DNA from: Thiotrichales bacterium | GTDB taxonomy: Bacteria > Pseudomonadota > Gammaproteobacteria > Francisellales > CACEW01 | Assembly (NCBI GenBank): GCA_947476405.1 | Contig: CANJQG010000005.1 | Location: 1 to 64,000 of the forward strand | Direction of reading: 5' to 3' | DNA length: 64,000 bases | Shown: positions 35,009 to 44,481 of the stretch, in pieces | How the letters are laid out: each line of letters begins with the position of its first letter | Numbering within the stretch: the stretch's first letter is position 1 | The notes under the pieces: generated by a model | Databases searched by the model: none | What the model was told of the DNA's origin: nothing | What the model saw: only the letters and a program-made list of their open reading frames with translations | Translations under genes and position numbers: made by a program

Positions 35009-35375
35009 GCGAACACAGGCACAGCTTGAAAAAGCGTTGATCGCTTTAAAGCAGATGATTGATAAGCCCATGCAAGAGGATCGGAGTAATATCGATGCGT
35101 GTATTCAGCGATTTGAATTTTCAGTAGAGCTGTTTTGGAAGTTTCTGAGGCGGGTTTTGGAGGGTAAAGGGCTTCTGGTGCTTTATCCCAAAGAGGTGAT
35201 TCGAGAAGCGTATGCGGGTGGTTTGATTGATAATGAAGCCCTTTGGTTGGGAATGTTGCAGGATCGCAATTTGACATCTCATTCATATAATGAAGAGTTG
35301 GCGGATGAAATATTTGAGCATATTCCAGCGTATTATCAAGCAATGTGGCAGGTTTTGTTAAAAGGATTGAAGTAA
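34989..35375 (+). CDS. HEPN domain toxin (HepT-like ribonuclease)
   Basis: The 128-aa all-helical protein has the HEPN active site R93-x4-H98 followed by Tyr100 in DRNLTSHSYNE. This RX4HXY motif is the one in which the Tyr is modified by the MNT partner in characterised HepT proteins. It should cleave RNA when not neutralised. It is followed after one base by the first polysaccharide gene, so the two units probably share a transcript. Confidence 0.85.
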   Translation: MSTEKLKRTQAQLEKALIALKQMIDKPMQEDRSNIDACIQRFEFSVELFWKFLRRVLEGKGLLVLYPKEVIREAYAGGLIDNEALWLGMLQDRNLTSHSYNEELADEIFEHIPAYYQAMWQVLLKGLK

Positions 35376-35376
35376 A

Positions 35377-36495
35377 ATGATTCCATTTATTGATTTAAAA
35401 ACACAATATCAGCAATACAAGGCGGAGATTGACGCAGCCGTCATCAAAGTCATGAGTGATGCTGAGTTTATTCAGGGTAAAGAGGTGCAGGTTTTAGAGC
35501 AAAACCTCAGTGCTTATACCGGTGCAAAACATACCATTGCCTGTGCGAATGGCACCGATGCCTTGATGCTGGCCTTGATGGCAATTGATATCCAGCCGGG
35601 TGATGAAGTCATTACGCCTTCATTCACATTTATTGCAACGGCTGAAGCGGCTGCGATTTTTGGTGCCAAAGTCGTGTTGGTGGATATCAACGAGCAAAGC
35701 TATAATATCGATATCAATCAATTAGCGGATAAAATCACGCCTAAAACCAAAGCCATCCTGCCCGTGGCGCTATATGGTCAAGCTGCAGATATGGACGAAA
35801 TCAATGCGATCGCTAAACATTATGGCGAAAAATTCGGCCACAAAATCTGCGTGATCGAAGATGCGGCACAAAGTTTAGGTGCAGAATATAAAGGCAAAAA
35901 ATCAGGGCATTTGAGTGAGATGGGCTGCACTAGTTTTTTCCCGTCTAAACCGCTGGGATGTTATGGCGATGGTGGGGCCATTTTTACGGATGATGATGCG
36001 CTGGCAGCGAAACTCCGTGCGTTGTCGAGTCATGGTCAAACACAGCGCTATCGCCATGAGTATATTGGTTTGAATAGTCGCTTAGATACAATTCAGGCCG
36101 CGATTTTGAATGTGAAGTTGAAGTATTTTGAGGCTGAGGTGAAGGCGCGACATACGATTGGGGCGCGGTATACAGAATTGTTGCAGGGTGCAGACTGTGT
36201 GACGCCAATGACGTTTGCCGATCGGACGCATGTGTATGCGCAGTATTCCGTGAGGGTGAAGGATCGGGATGCTGTGGTGGCTCGGTTGAAAGAGGCAGGG
36301 GTGCCGACGGCGATTCATTATCCGATGCCGATTCATGCTCAGCCTTGTTTTAAAGGATTGGGGTATGTGGATGCTGATTTTCCTGTTTCTGCAAGGATTT
36401 GTCAGGAGATTTTGAGTTTGCCGATGAGTCCGTTTTTGACGGAGGGAGATCAGGGGGGTATTGTTAATATATTGAAAAAGTTACTTGATCGTTGA
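35377..36495 (+). CDS. DegT/DnrJ/EryC1 aminotransferase, WbpE-like
   Basis: The 372-aa PLP enzyme matches sugar aminotransferases: IPFIDLKTQYQQYKAEID, CANGTDALMLALMA, GDEVITPSFTFIATAEA, the PLP Lys in CTSFFPSKPLGCYGDGGA, and NSRLDTIQAAIL. The whole pattern is closest to WbpE/WlbC, which aminates UDP-3-keto-GlcNAcA to make UDP-GlcNAc3NA. The oxidase (WbpB) and acetyltransferase (WbpD) of that pathway are not visible here, so the substrate is uncertain. It opens the polysaccharide locus. Confidence 0.82.
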   Translation: MIPFIDLKTQYQQYKAEIDAAVIKVMSDAEFIQGKEVQVLEQNLSAYTGAKHTIACANGTDALMLALMAIDIQPGDEVITPSFTFIATAEAAAIFGAKVVLVDINEQSYNIDINQLADKITPKTKAILPVALYGQAADMDEINAIAKHYGEKFGHKICVIEDAAQSLGAEYKGKKSGHLSEMGCTSFFPSKPLGCYGDGGAIFTDDDALAAKLRALSSHGQTQRYRHEYIGLNSRLDTIQAAILNVKLKYFEAEVKARHTIGARYTELLQGADCVTPMTFADRTHVYAQYSVRVKDRDAVVARLKEAGVPTAIHYPMPIHAQPCFKGLGYVDADFPVSARICQEILSLPMSPFLTEGDQGGIVNILKKLLDR

Positions 36496-36529
36496 GTAAG
36501 CCGGATTTCAGTTTTATAAGGAGTAGAAA

Positions 36530-38056
36530 GTGTCTGACAGTAAAAATATAAAAATGTTGTTTGCGGGGATTATCCTGTTTTATATACTTTGGCAGATTGG
36601 ACAGTTTTTTTATGGAGAAAGAGTTTTAGCTGGGGGCGGTTTTGGTTGGGATGGTGTCCAGTATGCGACTTGGGTTTCTCAATTTTCTTTCAGAAATTAT
36701 TTTCAACATCAGCTTTCGCCATATTATATCCAGAGAATTCTGCCCTCTATTATTGTTCATTATATTATGGTGATTTTGCATCTTAATCTTCAGAGTCATT
36801 CTGCCATTATCAATACGTTTATAGTGTATAACAATGTTATGCTTTTGTTTGTGATGCTTGGCTTATTTAGCTTGGCGTATTTTTTACGCTGGACACCTGC
36901 GGCGACCTTGGTTGCGTTTGTGAGTTTGTTTTTTAATTTTGTGCTTTTAAAGCAACTTTCTTATTATAGCGTATTGACTGATTATACTGCGTTAACGATT
37001 GGGTTTTTTCAGTTGTATTGTTATATTAAGAAAAGAGTTCTGTTTCTCTATCTGCTTTCTATAGTAGGTGCTTTTGCGTGGCCCACCTTATTGCTATCTG
37101 GCTTCTTATTGATTTTATTTGATGCTCAGTGCTTTAAAAAAGATTATGCTGACTCTCTCATAGATTTTATGAAAAGAAATTTTTCTTACAAAAAGTGCGC
37201 TGCCATTTTTGTTCTCAGTGTTATATTCTCTGTATTGTTTGCTGCGATATGTTTTTTTCTTTACAAAATGAGCCCTGATCATCATAAGTTTCTTACGCTA
37301 TTAAATGTTCTTTTTTCCAATATAAGTTATGGCTCCATTCTGCCATGGTGGGTCGTGGTGTCAATTTTTGTTGTCCTGATTTATGTTTTTTTCCTAGTGT
37401 TGCCTGCGGGAATGTTGTTGCTTCGTGCGTTATCAGGTCTTAAGCGGGATTTTATTTTTTGGATTAAGCTTGGTTTGTGTGTTGTTTTTTATGGGGCAAT
37501 TCACTTTATCGTGTCGCATTATAGTTTGCATACTATTGCAGAGCCTGGATTGAGTGGATTTTTGTTTAGGTTTGTTTTTGCGATTGCAGCGCCTGGAAAA
37601 TTTCTTGCGACTTATTTTATTTATTTCGGTTTAGGAGCTGTGCTACTTGTTTTTCTATTGCCTAGAATCAGCTTTCAAGATATTGCCCCATTAGGCATAC
37701 CTTATTTTCTGTTGCTTCTTATTTTTGCTCTGCAAGTGCATTCTCGATTTGGAACGCCTTACTTTCCGCTTATTGCGTTAATGATAGGAACACAGCTGAG
37801 TAAAATGAAAATCTCTTTTCAATTTTGCTTGCGTTATGTGCTTCTGGCGTTTGTTTTTTCATGTGCCTGGATTCCACTGACTTGGCCTGGACAGTCTCTT
37901 AATCCAACAATGGCTGAGCTTCATCAGTGGCCTTGGCAAGTTTATTTTGCGACAAGTGGTTTGTGGACTACTTCTTTTTCTTATAGTATCGAATTGGTGC
38001 TCATGATCATCGCAGGCTTTTTGGTGTACCCGCTATTAAAAAACAAAATGGATTGA
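36530..38056 (+). CDS. Polytopic membrane protein of the polysaccharide locus
   Basis: The 508-aa product has about 12 hydrophobic segments and no recognised domain. A loop after TM1 reads GGGFGWDGVQYATW, which resembles the first periplasmic loop of GT-C type glycosyltransferases, where an acidic residue binds the lipid-linked donor. It may transfer a sugar in the periplasm or polymerise the polysaccharide. The GTG at 36530 follows AAGGAG at a good distance. Confidence 0.65.
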   Translation: MSDSKNIKMLFAGIILFYILWQIGQFFYGERVLAGGGFGWDGVQYATWVSQFSFRNYFQHQLSPYYIQRILPSIIVHYIMVILHLNLQSHSAIINTFIVYNNVMLLFVMLGLFSLAYFLRWTPAATLVAFVSLFFNFVLLKQLSYYSVLTDYTALTIGFFQLYCYIKKRVLFLYLLSIVGAFAWPTLLLSGFLLILFDAQCFKKDYADSLIDFMKRNFSYKKCAAIFVLSVIFSVLFAAICFFLYKMSPDHHKFLTLLNVLFSNISYGSILPWWVVVSIFVVLIYVFFLVLPAGMLLLRALSGLKRDFIFWIKLGLCVVFYGAIHFIVSHYSLHTIAEPGLSGFLFRFVFAIAAPGKFLATYFIYFGLGAVLLVFLLPRISFQDIAPLGIPYFLLLLIFALQVHSRFGTPYFPLIALMIGTQLSKMKISFQFCLRYVLLAFVFSCAWIPLTWPGQSLNPTMAELHQWPWQVYFATSGLWTTSFSYSIELVLMIIAGFLVYPLLKNKMD

Positions 38057-38060
38057 ACGC

Positions 38061-38792
38061 ATGACTCATACTCATCAGTATATAAAGTCTAAAATTCCTA
38101 CAACTTGCCAAGTACATCCGTACGCAGTGATTGGGGAAGGTGTCGTATTGGGTGAAAATGTTATTATTCACCCTTTTGTAGTGATTAATGATGGTGTCAC
38201 TTTAGGTGATCGTGTCGAGGTTTTTCCTGGTGCATATATTGGTAAAGAGCCAAAAGGAGCGGGAGCACTGGCAAGGCAGCCTCATTTTGAGCGTCAAGTG
38301 AAAATTGGTGCAGATTGCTCAATCGGTCCGCATACTGTGATTTATTATGATGTTGAAATTGGTAGTAATACGCTGATCGGTGATGGTGCTTCGATTCGAG
38401 AGCAGTGTAAGGTGGGGAGCTACTGTATTATTTCACGATATGTTACCCTTAATTATAACGCAACAGTAGGTGATCGCACTAAAATTATGGATATGACTCA
38501 TGTTACTGGGAATTGTATAATCGGCTCGGATGTGTTTATTAGTTTGCATGTGGGCATGGCGAATGATAATCAGATTGGTCAGTCAGGCTATGATGATCAT
38601 GTGCAAGGGCCTGTAATCTGTGATGGGGCGGCCATCGGTTTGGGGGCAATGTTATTGCCTAAAGTATATATTGGGAAAGGGGCGGTCATCAGTGCCAGTT
38701 CATTGGTAAGAAAGTCGATTGAGGCAAATACATTAGTTGCAGGTAATCCTGCGAAAACTATCAAAAAATTGAGGTGTGTAAGTGAAAGGTGA
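38061..38792 (+). CDS. Left-handed beta-helix N-acetyltransferase, FdtC/QdtC-like
   Basis: The 243-aa protein is built of hexapeptide repeats (VLGENVIIHPFVVINDGVTL and similar) with the characteristic insert EPKGAGALARQPHFERQVKIG and ends AGNPAKTIKKL. It resembles acetyl-CoA dependent transferases that acetylate the 3-amino group of dTDP-3-amino-3,6-dideoxyhexoses. It lies directly before the matching isomerase and aminotransferase genes, which strongly supports this role. Confidence 0.8.
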   Translation: MTHTHQYIKSKIPTTCQVHPYAVIGEGVVLGENVIIHPFVVINDGVTLGDRVEVFPGAYIGKEPKGAGALARQPHFERQVKIGADCSIGPHTVIYYDVEIGSNTLIGDGASIREQCKVGSYCIISRYVTLNYNATVGDRTKIMDMTHVTGNCIIGSDVFISLHVGMANDNQIGQSGYDDHVQGPVICDGAAIGLGAMLLPKVYIGKGAVISASSLVRKSIEANTLVAGNPAKTIKKLRCVSER

Positions 38793-39189
38793 GAGTAGAA
38801 TCATTCAGTTGCCAAAAATATCAGATCCACGTGGAAATTTAAGTGTTATTGAGGGAGGTAAGCATATCCCTTTTGAGATAAAGCGTATTTATTATTTGTA
38901 TGATGTCCCTGCAGAAGCAGAGCGTGGAGGGCATGGTCATCGTCATTTACAGCAGTTGATTATTCCACTTTCAGGTGCGTTTGAAATTATGTTAGATGAT
39001 GGATTGCATCAGCGTGCATTTTGCTTAAAAAGGCCGTGGGAAGGTCTGTATATTCCCCCCATGATGTGGCGTGATATCAAAAATTTTTCATCAGGATCGG
39101 TGTGCTTAGTCCTGGCTTCGGAGTGCTATGATGAAAAAGATTATTTTCGGGATTATAATGATTTTTTAAACGCAGCATGTGGTAAATAA
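38782..39189 (+). CDS. dTDP-4-keto-6-deoxyglucose 3,4-ketoisomerase, FdtA/QdtA-like
   Basis: The 135-aa cupin has the WxcM/FdtA signature: IIQLPKISDPRGNLSVIE, IKRIYYLYDVP, RGGHGHRHLQQLIIPLSG with the catalytic His pair, and YIPPMMWRDI. It shifts the keto group of dTDP-4-keto-6-deoxyglucose to C3. Whether it gives the galacto (FdtA) or gluco (QdtA) product cannot be told. The GTG start at 38782 overlaps the preceding gene and follows GAGGTG. Confidence 0.85.
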   Translation: MKGESRIIQLPKISDPRGNLSVIEGGKHIPFEIKRIYYLYDVPAEAERGGHGHRHLQQLIIPLSGAFEIMLDDGLHQRAFCLKRPWEGLYIPPMMWRDIKNFSSGSVCLVLASECYDEKDYFRDYNDFLNAACGK

Positions 39190-40287
39190 ATGCAGGTCCC
39201 ATTCTTAGACTTAAATGCACCCATCAAAGAGTTGCAGCTTGAGACATCAAATGCAATTCAAGAGGTGCTTGATTCAGGCTGGTTTATTCTGGGTGAAAAA
39301 GTTAAAGCCTTTGAGTCTGCCTTTGCAAATTATTGTGAAGCGAAATATTGTATTGGCGTGGCCAATGGTTTGGATGCACTTTTTTTAATTTTAAAGGCTT
39401 ATGATATTGGTCTTGGTGATGAAGTGATTGTGCCTTCAAATACTTATATTGCAACCTGGTTGGCAGTGTCTTATGCAGGTGCAGCGCCTGTGCCTGTAGA
39501 GCCAAATATTCTGACGTATAATATTGATCCTGGCTTGATTGAAGCAGCCATTACACCTCGAACGAAAGCGATTATGGTAGTGCATTTATATGGGCAGCCT
39601 GCGGATATGGACCCTATTCTTGCTTTAGCAAAAAAATATAATCTCAAAGTCATTGAGGATGCTGCTCAGGCGCATGGTGCGCGTTATAAGGGTAAGCGGG
39701 TTGGTAGTTTGGGGGATGCAGCTGGTTTTAGCTTTTATCCAGGTAAAAATTTAGGGGCTTTGGGCGATGGGGGTGCAATTACAACAAATGACGCAGCAAT
39801 GGCTGAAAAAATTAGTGCGCTGAGAAATTATGGTTCAAAGATGAAATATTATAATCTCTATAAAGGGTATAACTCCCGTTTGGATGAGCTGCAGGCTGCA
39901 ATTTTATTGGTGCGTTTGCAAAAGTTAGATGAATGGAACCAGCGTCGAAAAGATATCGGGCGAGATTATTTGGCGGCGTTTTCGCAGTTACAAACCAAAG
40001 TTGTTTTACCTCATGTGCCTGATTTTGCAGATCCTGTGTGGCATTTGTTTGTGATTCGACATGTTGAGAGAGATTGCCTTGAAAGGCAGCTCAAGCTCAA
40101 GGGGGTCGGGACGGTGATTCATTATCCGATTCCCCCGCATCGCCAGCCTGCGTATGAAGAGATGAGGCATATTACTTTACCTATATCAGAGCAGATTCAT
40201 CGGGAAGTATTGAGTTTGCCTATAGGGCCACATTTGGCTCCAGAGCAAAAAAATCAAGTGATAGAGGTTTGTCTTGACGCTTTTTAA
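39190..40287 (+). CDS. dTDP-3-amino-3,6-dideoxyhexose transaminase, FdtB/QdtB-like
   Basis: The 365-aa PLP enzyme has [67 protein letters not shown], the PLP Lys in [18 protein letters not shown] and [12 protein letters not shown]. These are features of the FdtB/QdtB branch of the DegT family, which aminates the 3-keto sugar. With its two left neighbours it makes dTDP-Fuc3NAc or dTDP-Qui3NAc. Confidence 0.85.
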   Translation: MQVPFLDLNAPIKELQLETSNAIQEVLDSGWFILGEKVKAFESAFANYCEAKYCIGVANGLDALFLILKAYDIGLGDEVIVPSNTYIATWLAVSYAGAAPVPVEPNILTYNIDPGLIEAAITPRTKAIMVVHLYGQPADMDPILALAKKYNLKVIEDAAQAHGARYKGKRVGSLGDAAGFSFYPGKNLGALGDGGAITTNDAAMAEKISALRNYGSKMKYYNLYKGYNSRLDELQAAILLVRLQKLDEWNQRRKDIGRDYLAAFSQLQTKVVLPHVPDFADPVWHLFVIRHVERDCLERQLKLKGVGTVIHYPIPPHRQPAYEEMRHITLPISEQIHREVLSLPIGPHLAPEQKNQVIEVCLDAF

Positions 40288-41527
40288 AACGTCATTCTGG
40301 ATGGGGCTGGCTACAGCGGTGAAGTTGGCCTCTAGTTTTGTGATTGCGAAGGTTTTGGCGGTTTATGTGGGGCCTGCTGGGTTTGCTATTTTTGGGCAGT
40401 TTCAAAATTTTATCAGTATGGTGCTGACTTTCTCCGGAAACATGGTTCAAAGCGGAGTGGTAAAATACATTGCTGAATTTAGAAATGATCAAAATGAAAA
40501 GACAAAAATTCTCAGTACAGCGTTTTTCATCTGCTTGAGCAGTTCCCTGCTTATTTGCATTGTTTTATTAATCACGGCTCATTTTTTTGCGGCGCTTCTT
40601 TTAAACGATGTGCATTTATTTTGGTTAATCGATGTGTTTGCATTAACGTTGGTTTTGTATGTATTAAATTCTTTTATTATTAGTATTTTAAATGGAGAAG
40701 GGCAAGTTAAAGCCTTGGCCGTGGTGAATATGGCAACGAGTTTGGCGGGCCTTGTTTTAACTTTTTTCCTGGCAAAGGAGATGGGCTTAAAGGGGGCTTT
40801 GTTGGCGCAGGTTCTGGGGCAGTCTGTTGTGTTTTTTATTGCTTTGTTGCTTGTCTTGAAGATGCATTGGTTTAGGTGGCAACACTTTACAGCGGGGATC
40901 GATCATGGATACGCTATTAAATTGCTGAAATTTGCTGCGATGGCGGTGACCTCTGCTTTAACGGTCCCTGTGGTTCAGATTATTATTCGGGAATATATTG
41001 GTCATATGCTTTCTTGGCAAGATGCGGGATACTGGCAGGCTGTGACGCGTATTTCAGATGGCTATCTGCTGTTGATTATAACCACTTTGGGCGTCTACTA
41101 TCTGCCTAAATTATCTGGTTTAAAACATGCTATTGAAATTAAGCAAGAAATGAGGCAGGCTTATTTAAAGGTTTTTCCCTGTGTGATAGTCTTGGCGTTG
41201 CTCGTGTTTATCTTTAAAAAAGAAATTATCTTGCTTTTGTTTTCTCCTCAGTTTGCCCCTATGGCGCCTTTGTTTCTCTTTCAATTATTGGGTGATGTGT
41301 TTAAGATAGCCTCTTGGCTAATTGCGTATAATATGTTGGCTAAAGCAATGACTCGACTATTTATTTTATCAGAGCTTGGATTTAGCATAAGTTATTGTGT
41401 TTTGAGTATTCTGCTCCTCAAGTTTTTTGGATTGAGAGGTGTTACAATGGCTTTTTTCATTAATTATTTGATGTATTTTTTGTTTATAGGGTTTGTTTTT
41501 TATAAAAAATTAAGGAAAGATAAATGA
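40274..41527 (+). CDS. Wzx-type O-antigen flippase
   Basis: The 417-aa protein has about 12 membrane segments and the N-terminal pattern of polysaccharide flippases ([27 protein letters not shown]), close to WzxE-like proteins. It turns undecaprenol-linked repeat units to the periplasmic side. The start is TTG at 40274, inside the end of the preceding gene and seven bases after AGAGG. It overlaps the following glycosyltransferase by four bases. Confidence 0.85.
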   Translation: MTLFKTSFWMGLATAVKLASSFVIAKVLAVYVGPAGFAIFGQFQNFISMVLTFSGNMVQSGVVKYIAEFRNDQNEKTKILSTAFFICLSSSLLICIVLLITAHFFAALLLNDVHLFWLIDVFALTLVLYVLNSFIISILNGEGQVKALAVVNMATSLAGLVLTFFLAKEMGLKGALLAQVLGQSVVFFIALLLVLKMHWFRWQHFTAGIDHGYAIKLLKFAAMAVTSALTVPVVQIIIREYIGHMLSWQDAGYWQAVTRISDGYLLLIITTLGVYYLPKLSGLKHAIEIKQEMRQAYLKVFPCVIVLALLVFIFKKEIILLLFSPQFAPMAPLFLFQLLGDVFKIASWLIAYNMLAKAMTRLFILSELGFSISYCVLSILLLKFFGLRGVTMAFFINYLMYFLFIGFVFYKKLRKDK

Positions 41528-42426
41528 GTTATCCTTTGGTCAGTGTGTTGATTATCACGTATAACTCTGCTTTGTTTATTAGAGAGGCGTTGGATTCTAT
41601 TCTTGCTCAGGATTATCAGAATTTTGAAGTGGTTATTAGTGATGATGCTTCTGGTGATGGGACTCCGCAAATTTTAAAAGAGTATGCCATGCGCTTTCCA
41701 GAGAGAGTGAAGGTTATTTTAAATATAGAGAATCAGGGAATTACCAAAAATTCTAATATTGCCTTAAAGGAATGTTCTGGTCAGTATATTGCTTTAATGG
41801 GAGGGGATGACCTTATGCTTCCTGGTAAATTAGTATCTCAAGTAACAGAAATGGAGCGAGAAAAAGACTCAGTTTTCTCTTATCATAATGTCGAGGTTTT
41901 TAATGAAGAGCTATCTGAAAGTTATTTATATGTACATAAAAAAAATAAAAAACATCTAGGTTCCACCGCTTTTTTGAAGGATAAAGCAACGATTTCTTGT
42001 TGTTCAGTGATGCTTCGCAATTCTTTAATTCCAGCTTATGGATTTGATGAGCGTGTCATTGTTGCATCAGATTGGTTGTTATGGGCTGACATGATTATGC
42101 AAGGGGGCAAGGCGGTCTATATTGATGCCGTCCTTTCGCGTTATCGTCGTCATGGAAATAATGTTACAAATTTGATGTCACCGTACGCTCGACAAGTTGC
42201 TGCCGACCATCTGCTGTCGTCTATTATTCTGTTAACACGATATCCAGAAAGAGAAATTGAATTGATTCCCACAATATCGGTAAAATGTAGAAAATTAAGA
42301 TTAATTATGTCTACTGGAGCTGGGTATAGATCTGTGTTATTTGCAAGTTTAGCTTTTAAATTTAACTTTAAGGCGTTGCTGGGTATTTTGATCAATTATT
42401 TTTCTTTTGGGAAAGTAAAAATATAA
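41524..42426 (+). CDS. Family 2 glycosyltransferase
   Basis: The 300-aa protein has the GT-A start PLVSVLIITYNSALFIREALDSILAQDYQNFEVVISDDAS and a DxD-like metal site in MGGDDLML. A Trp-containing acceptor region (DWLLWADMI) and a short hydrophobic C-terminal part follow. It adds one sugar to the growing repeat unit in the cytoplasm; the sugar is unknown. It overlaps wzx by four bases. Confidence 0.88.
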   Translation: MSYPLVSVLIITYNSALFIREALDSILAQDYQNFEVVISDDASGDGTPQILKEYAMRFPERVKVILNIENQGITKNSNIALKECSGQYIALMGGDDLMLPGKLVSQVTEMEREKDSVFSYHNVEVFNEELSESYLYVHKKNKKHLGSTAFLKDKATISCCSVMLRNSLIPAYGFDERVIVASDWLLWADMIMQGGKAVYIDAVLSRYRRHGNNVTNLMSPYARQVAADHLLSSIILLTRYPEREIELIPTISVKCRKLRLIMSTGAGYRSVLFASLAFKFNFKALLGILINYFSFGKVKI

Positions 42427-42441
42427 TCTACTGAGGTTTAA

Positions 42442-43560
42442 GTGTCTAAAATTAAGATAGTCCACATTATTACAGGCTTCAATCAAGGTGGTGCAGAAAC
42501 AGCACTGTATCGTCTTATTTCAAATTTAACCCCATTAAAGTATGAAATCACAGTGATTAGTTTAACAGGTCCAGGATTTTATTCGGATAAAATATTGGAA
42601 TTGAACTTGCCGATTTATTATCTGAGAATGAATAAATTTAACTGCATTGCTAAGTTATTTATTTTGGCAGGGATACTTAAAAAAATAAAGCCAGATATTG
42701 TTCACACTTGGATGTATCATGCTAACCTCTTAGGGGGCTTGGCTACAAAATTAGTAGGCTGCAAAAAAATTATCTGGGGGATTCGCAATAATGGTGATAT
42801 GCTTAAATTTTCTACGCGACTTGTTTTGAGGCTCAATGCTTATTTTTCTGGATGGATTCCCGTTTCTATTGTTTGTTGTTCAATGCGGGCAATCGACAAT
42901 CATATTAAAAAAGGATTCCCTGAAAATAAAATTTGCTATATCCCCAATGGGTTTAATACTGAAACTTTTACCCCAAGCTCACTAGAGCAGAAGTGTGCAT
43001 TGAGAAAACAGTATGGCTTGAGCTCTAAAAAAGTTTTGTTGGGAATGATGGCGCGTTATGATGATCAAAAAGATTATCCTAATCTACTTCGTGCTTTTGC
43101 AATTCTGTCCCAGCAAAATGACACTGTGTTTTTGATTATGTGTGGTAAAGGGCTAAATAAGGAGAATCATGTGCTCACAAAATTAATTGAGAGCCTACAA
43201 TTACAATCTCGAGTCCAGATGATCGATGGCGTAGATCAACCTGTAGATATTTATCAAATGTTGGACTTTTTTGTTTTGTCATCTAGAACAGAGGGCTTTC
43301 CTAATGTAGTGGGAGAGGCAATGAGTTGCGGGTTACCTTGTGTGGTCACAGATGTAGGAGATGCAGCCTATCTGGTCAACAATGGCGGTGATGTAGTGGC
43401 TAAAGAGAGGCCTGATTTTCTGGCTCAGGCATGTCAAAAAATGTTGGCGCTTTCATCTGAGGAAATGGCTGAATTAGGTGCTCAGGCTCGAGCGAAGATT
43501 ATGGGAAATTTTAGTCTTGAAAGTACTGTCAATCAGTATGTTAAACTATATGAAGGATGA
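42442..43560 (+). CDS. Family 4 glycosyltransferase
   Basis: The 372-aa GT-B protein has the N-terminal loop GFNQGGAETALYRLISNL and the C-terminal nucleotide-sugar domain with VLLGMMARYDDQKDYPNLL and the EX7E motif region SSRTEGFPNVVGEAMSCGLPCVVTDVGD. It adds a sugar with retention of configuration. The GTG start at 42442 follows GAGG. Confidence 0.88.
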   Translation: MSKIKIVHIITGFNQGGAETALYRLISNLTPLKYEITVISLTGPGFYSDKILELNLPIYYLRMNKFNCIAKLFILAGILKKIKPDIVHTWMYHANLLGGLATKLVGCKKIIWGIRNNGDMLKFSTRLVLRLNAYFSGWIPVSIVCCSMRAIDNHIKKGFPENKICYIPNGFNTETFTPSSLEQKCALRKQYGLSSKKVLLGMMARYDDQKDYPNLLRAFAILSQQNDTVFLIMCGKGLNKENHVLTKLIESLQLQSRVQMIDGVDQPVDIYQMLDFFVLSSRTEGFPNVVGEAMSCGLPCVVTDVGDAAYLVNNGGDVVAKERPDFLAQACQKMLALSSEEMAELGAQARAKIMGNFSLESTVNQYVKLYEG

Positions 43561-43566
43561 AAAATA

Positions 43567-44295
43567 ATGCGTTCGAAAGTAACCTTTAGGATGGATGACA
43601 TTACTCCAGGGATGTCTTGGGAGAAGTTTGACTTGCTCGTTGAGCTCTTCAATAAACATCACATTAAACCCTTGTTGGGAATTGTCCCAGATAATCAAGA
43701 CGCATCGCTGAATATCGATCCACCGAGAGATAATTTTTGGGAAAGAATGCGGGACCTAAAAAAACAGGGTTGGTTGATTGCGCAGCATGGATATCAACAT
43801 ACTTATCTCACAACAAATGGTGGAATTTTAGAGGTAAATCAAAAGAGTGAGTTTGCAGGATTAAGCTTTGATGAGCAATATCAGCGTATTTTAAAAGGAA
43901 AAGAAATTTTACAGCAGCAAGATTTGGCGACTAGTATTTGGATGGCTCCGGGGCATTCTTATGATCTTATGACTTTGAAAGCTTTGAAGCAGCTTGAGTT
44001 TGCCTGTGTAACGGATGGGTACTCTTTAAAGCCGTATAGGTGTTCTGGGTTAAAATTCATTCCCTGTCAGATGTCTTTGCCCTGTTTAATTCCTTTTGCG
44101 CTTGTTACAGTCTGTATCCATTCCAATACAGCCAGTTCAGCCTGCATACAAAAACTAGACTCATTTCTTTCTACAAACCCCACGAACTGTGTTGACTTTA
44201 GCGAAGCAATAGCTTGGCCATCAGGGGGCGCGCTAAATAGGGGTTTTGAAAAAATTGCGTTAGGTTTGCGAAAGCTTAAGACTTTTCGATTTTAA
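43567..44295 (+). CDS. DUF2334 family polysaccharide deacetylase-like protein
   Basis: The 242-aa protein has the deacetylase-type start VTFRMDDITPGMSWEKFDLL (Asp-Asp metal motif) and IAQHGYQHTYL (second His-rich motif), followed by WMAPGHSYD. DUF2334 proteins are related to NodB-type carbohydrate esterases and occur in O-antigen loci. The rest of the fold is shorter than in NodB. The IS element starts 73 bases after its end and does not cut it. Confidence 0.75.
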   Translation: MRSKVTFRMDDITPGMSWEKFDLLVELFNKHHIKPLLGIVPDNQDASLNIDPPRDNFWERMRDLKKQGWLIAQHGYQHTYLTTNGGILEVNQKSEFAGLSFDEQYQRILKGKEILQQQDLATSIWMAPGHSYDLMTLKALKQLEFACVTDGYSLKPYRCSGLKFIPCQMSLPCLIPFALVTVCIHSNTASSACIQKLDSFLSTNPTNCVDFSEAIAWPSGGALNRGFEKIALGLRKLKTFRF

Positions 44296-44368
44296 CCACC
44301 GTAACATCGCCCAGTACTTCAAAACAAATTTGTTGAAGAGCATAGTCTGAAAATAAATATGAAAAGAT

Positions 44369-44396
44369 GTATCCCCTTCAAATCATAGGGTAAGCG
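44369..44396 (+). repeat. Left inverted repeat of the IS
   Basis: A 28-base terminal repeat, identical to the complement of 45828-45855 except for T against C at position 23 of the repeat. Confidence 0.9.
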
Positions 44397-44481
44397 ATAT
44401 AGCTGCATAAAAAAATATATTGAACTAAGGCATATTTCGTGTAAGATACAATGCAAATATAAGTATGAATTTTAAGAGACG

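Noticed and set aside
44361..44368. Target duplication of the IS
   Set aside because: GAAAAGAT on the left has no equal on the right (TTTATTTT).
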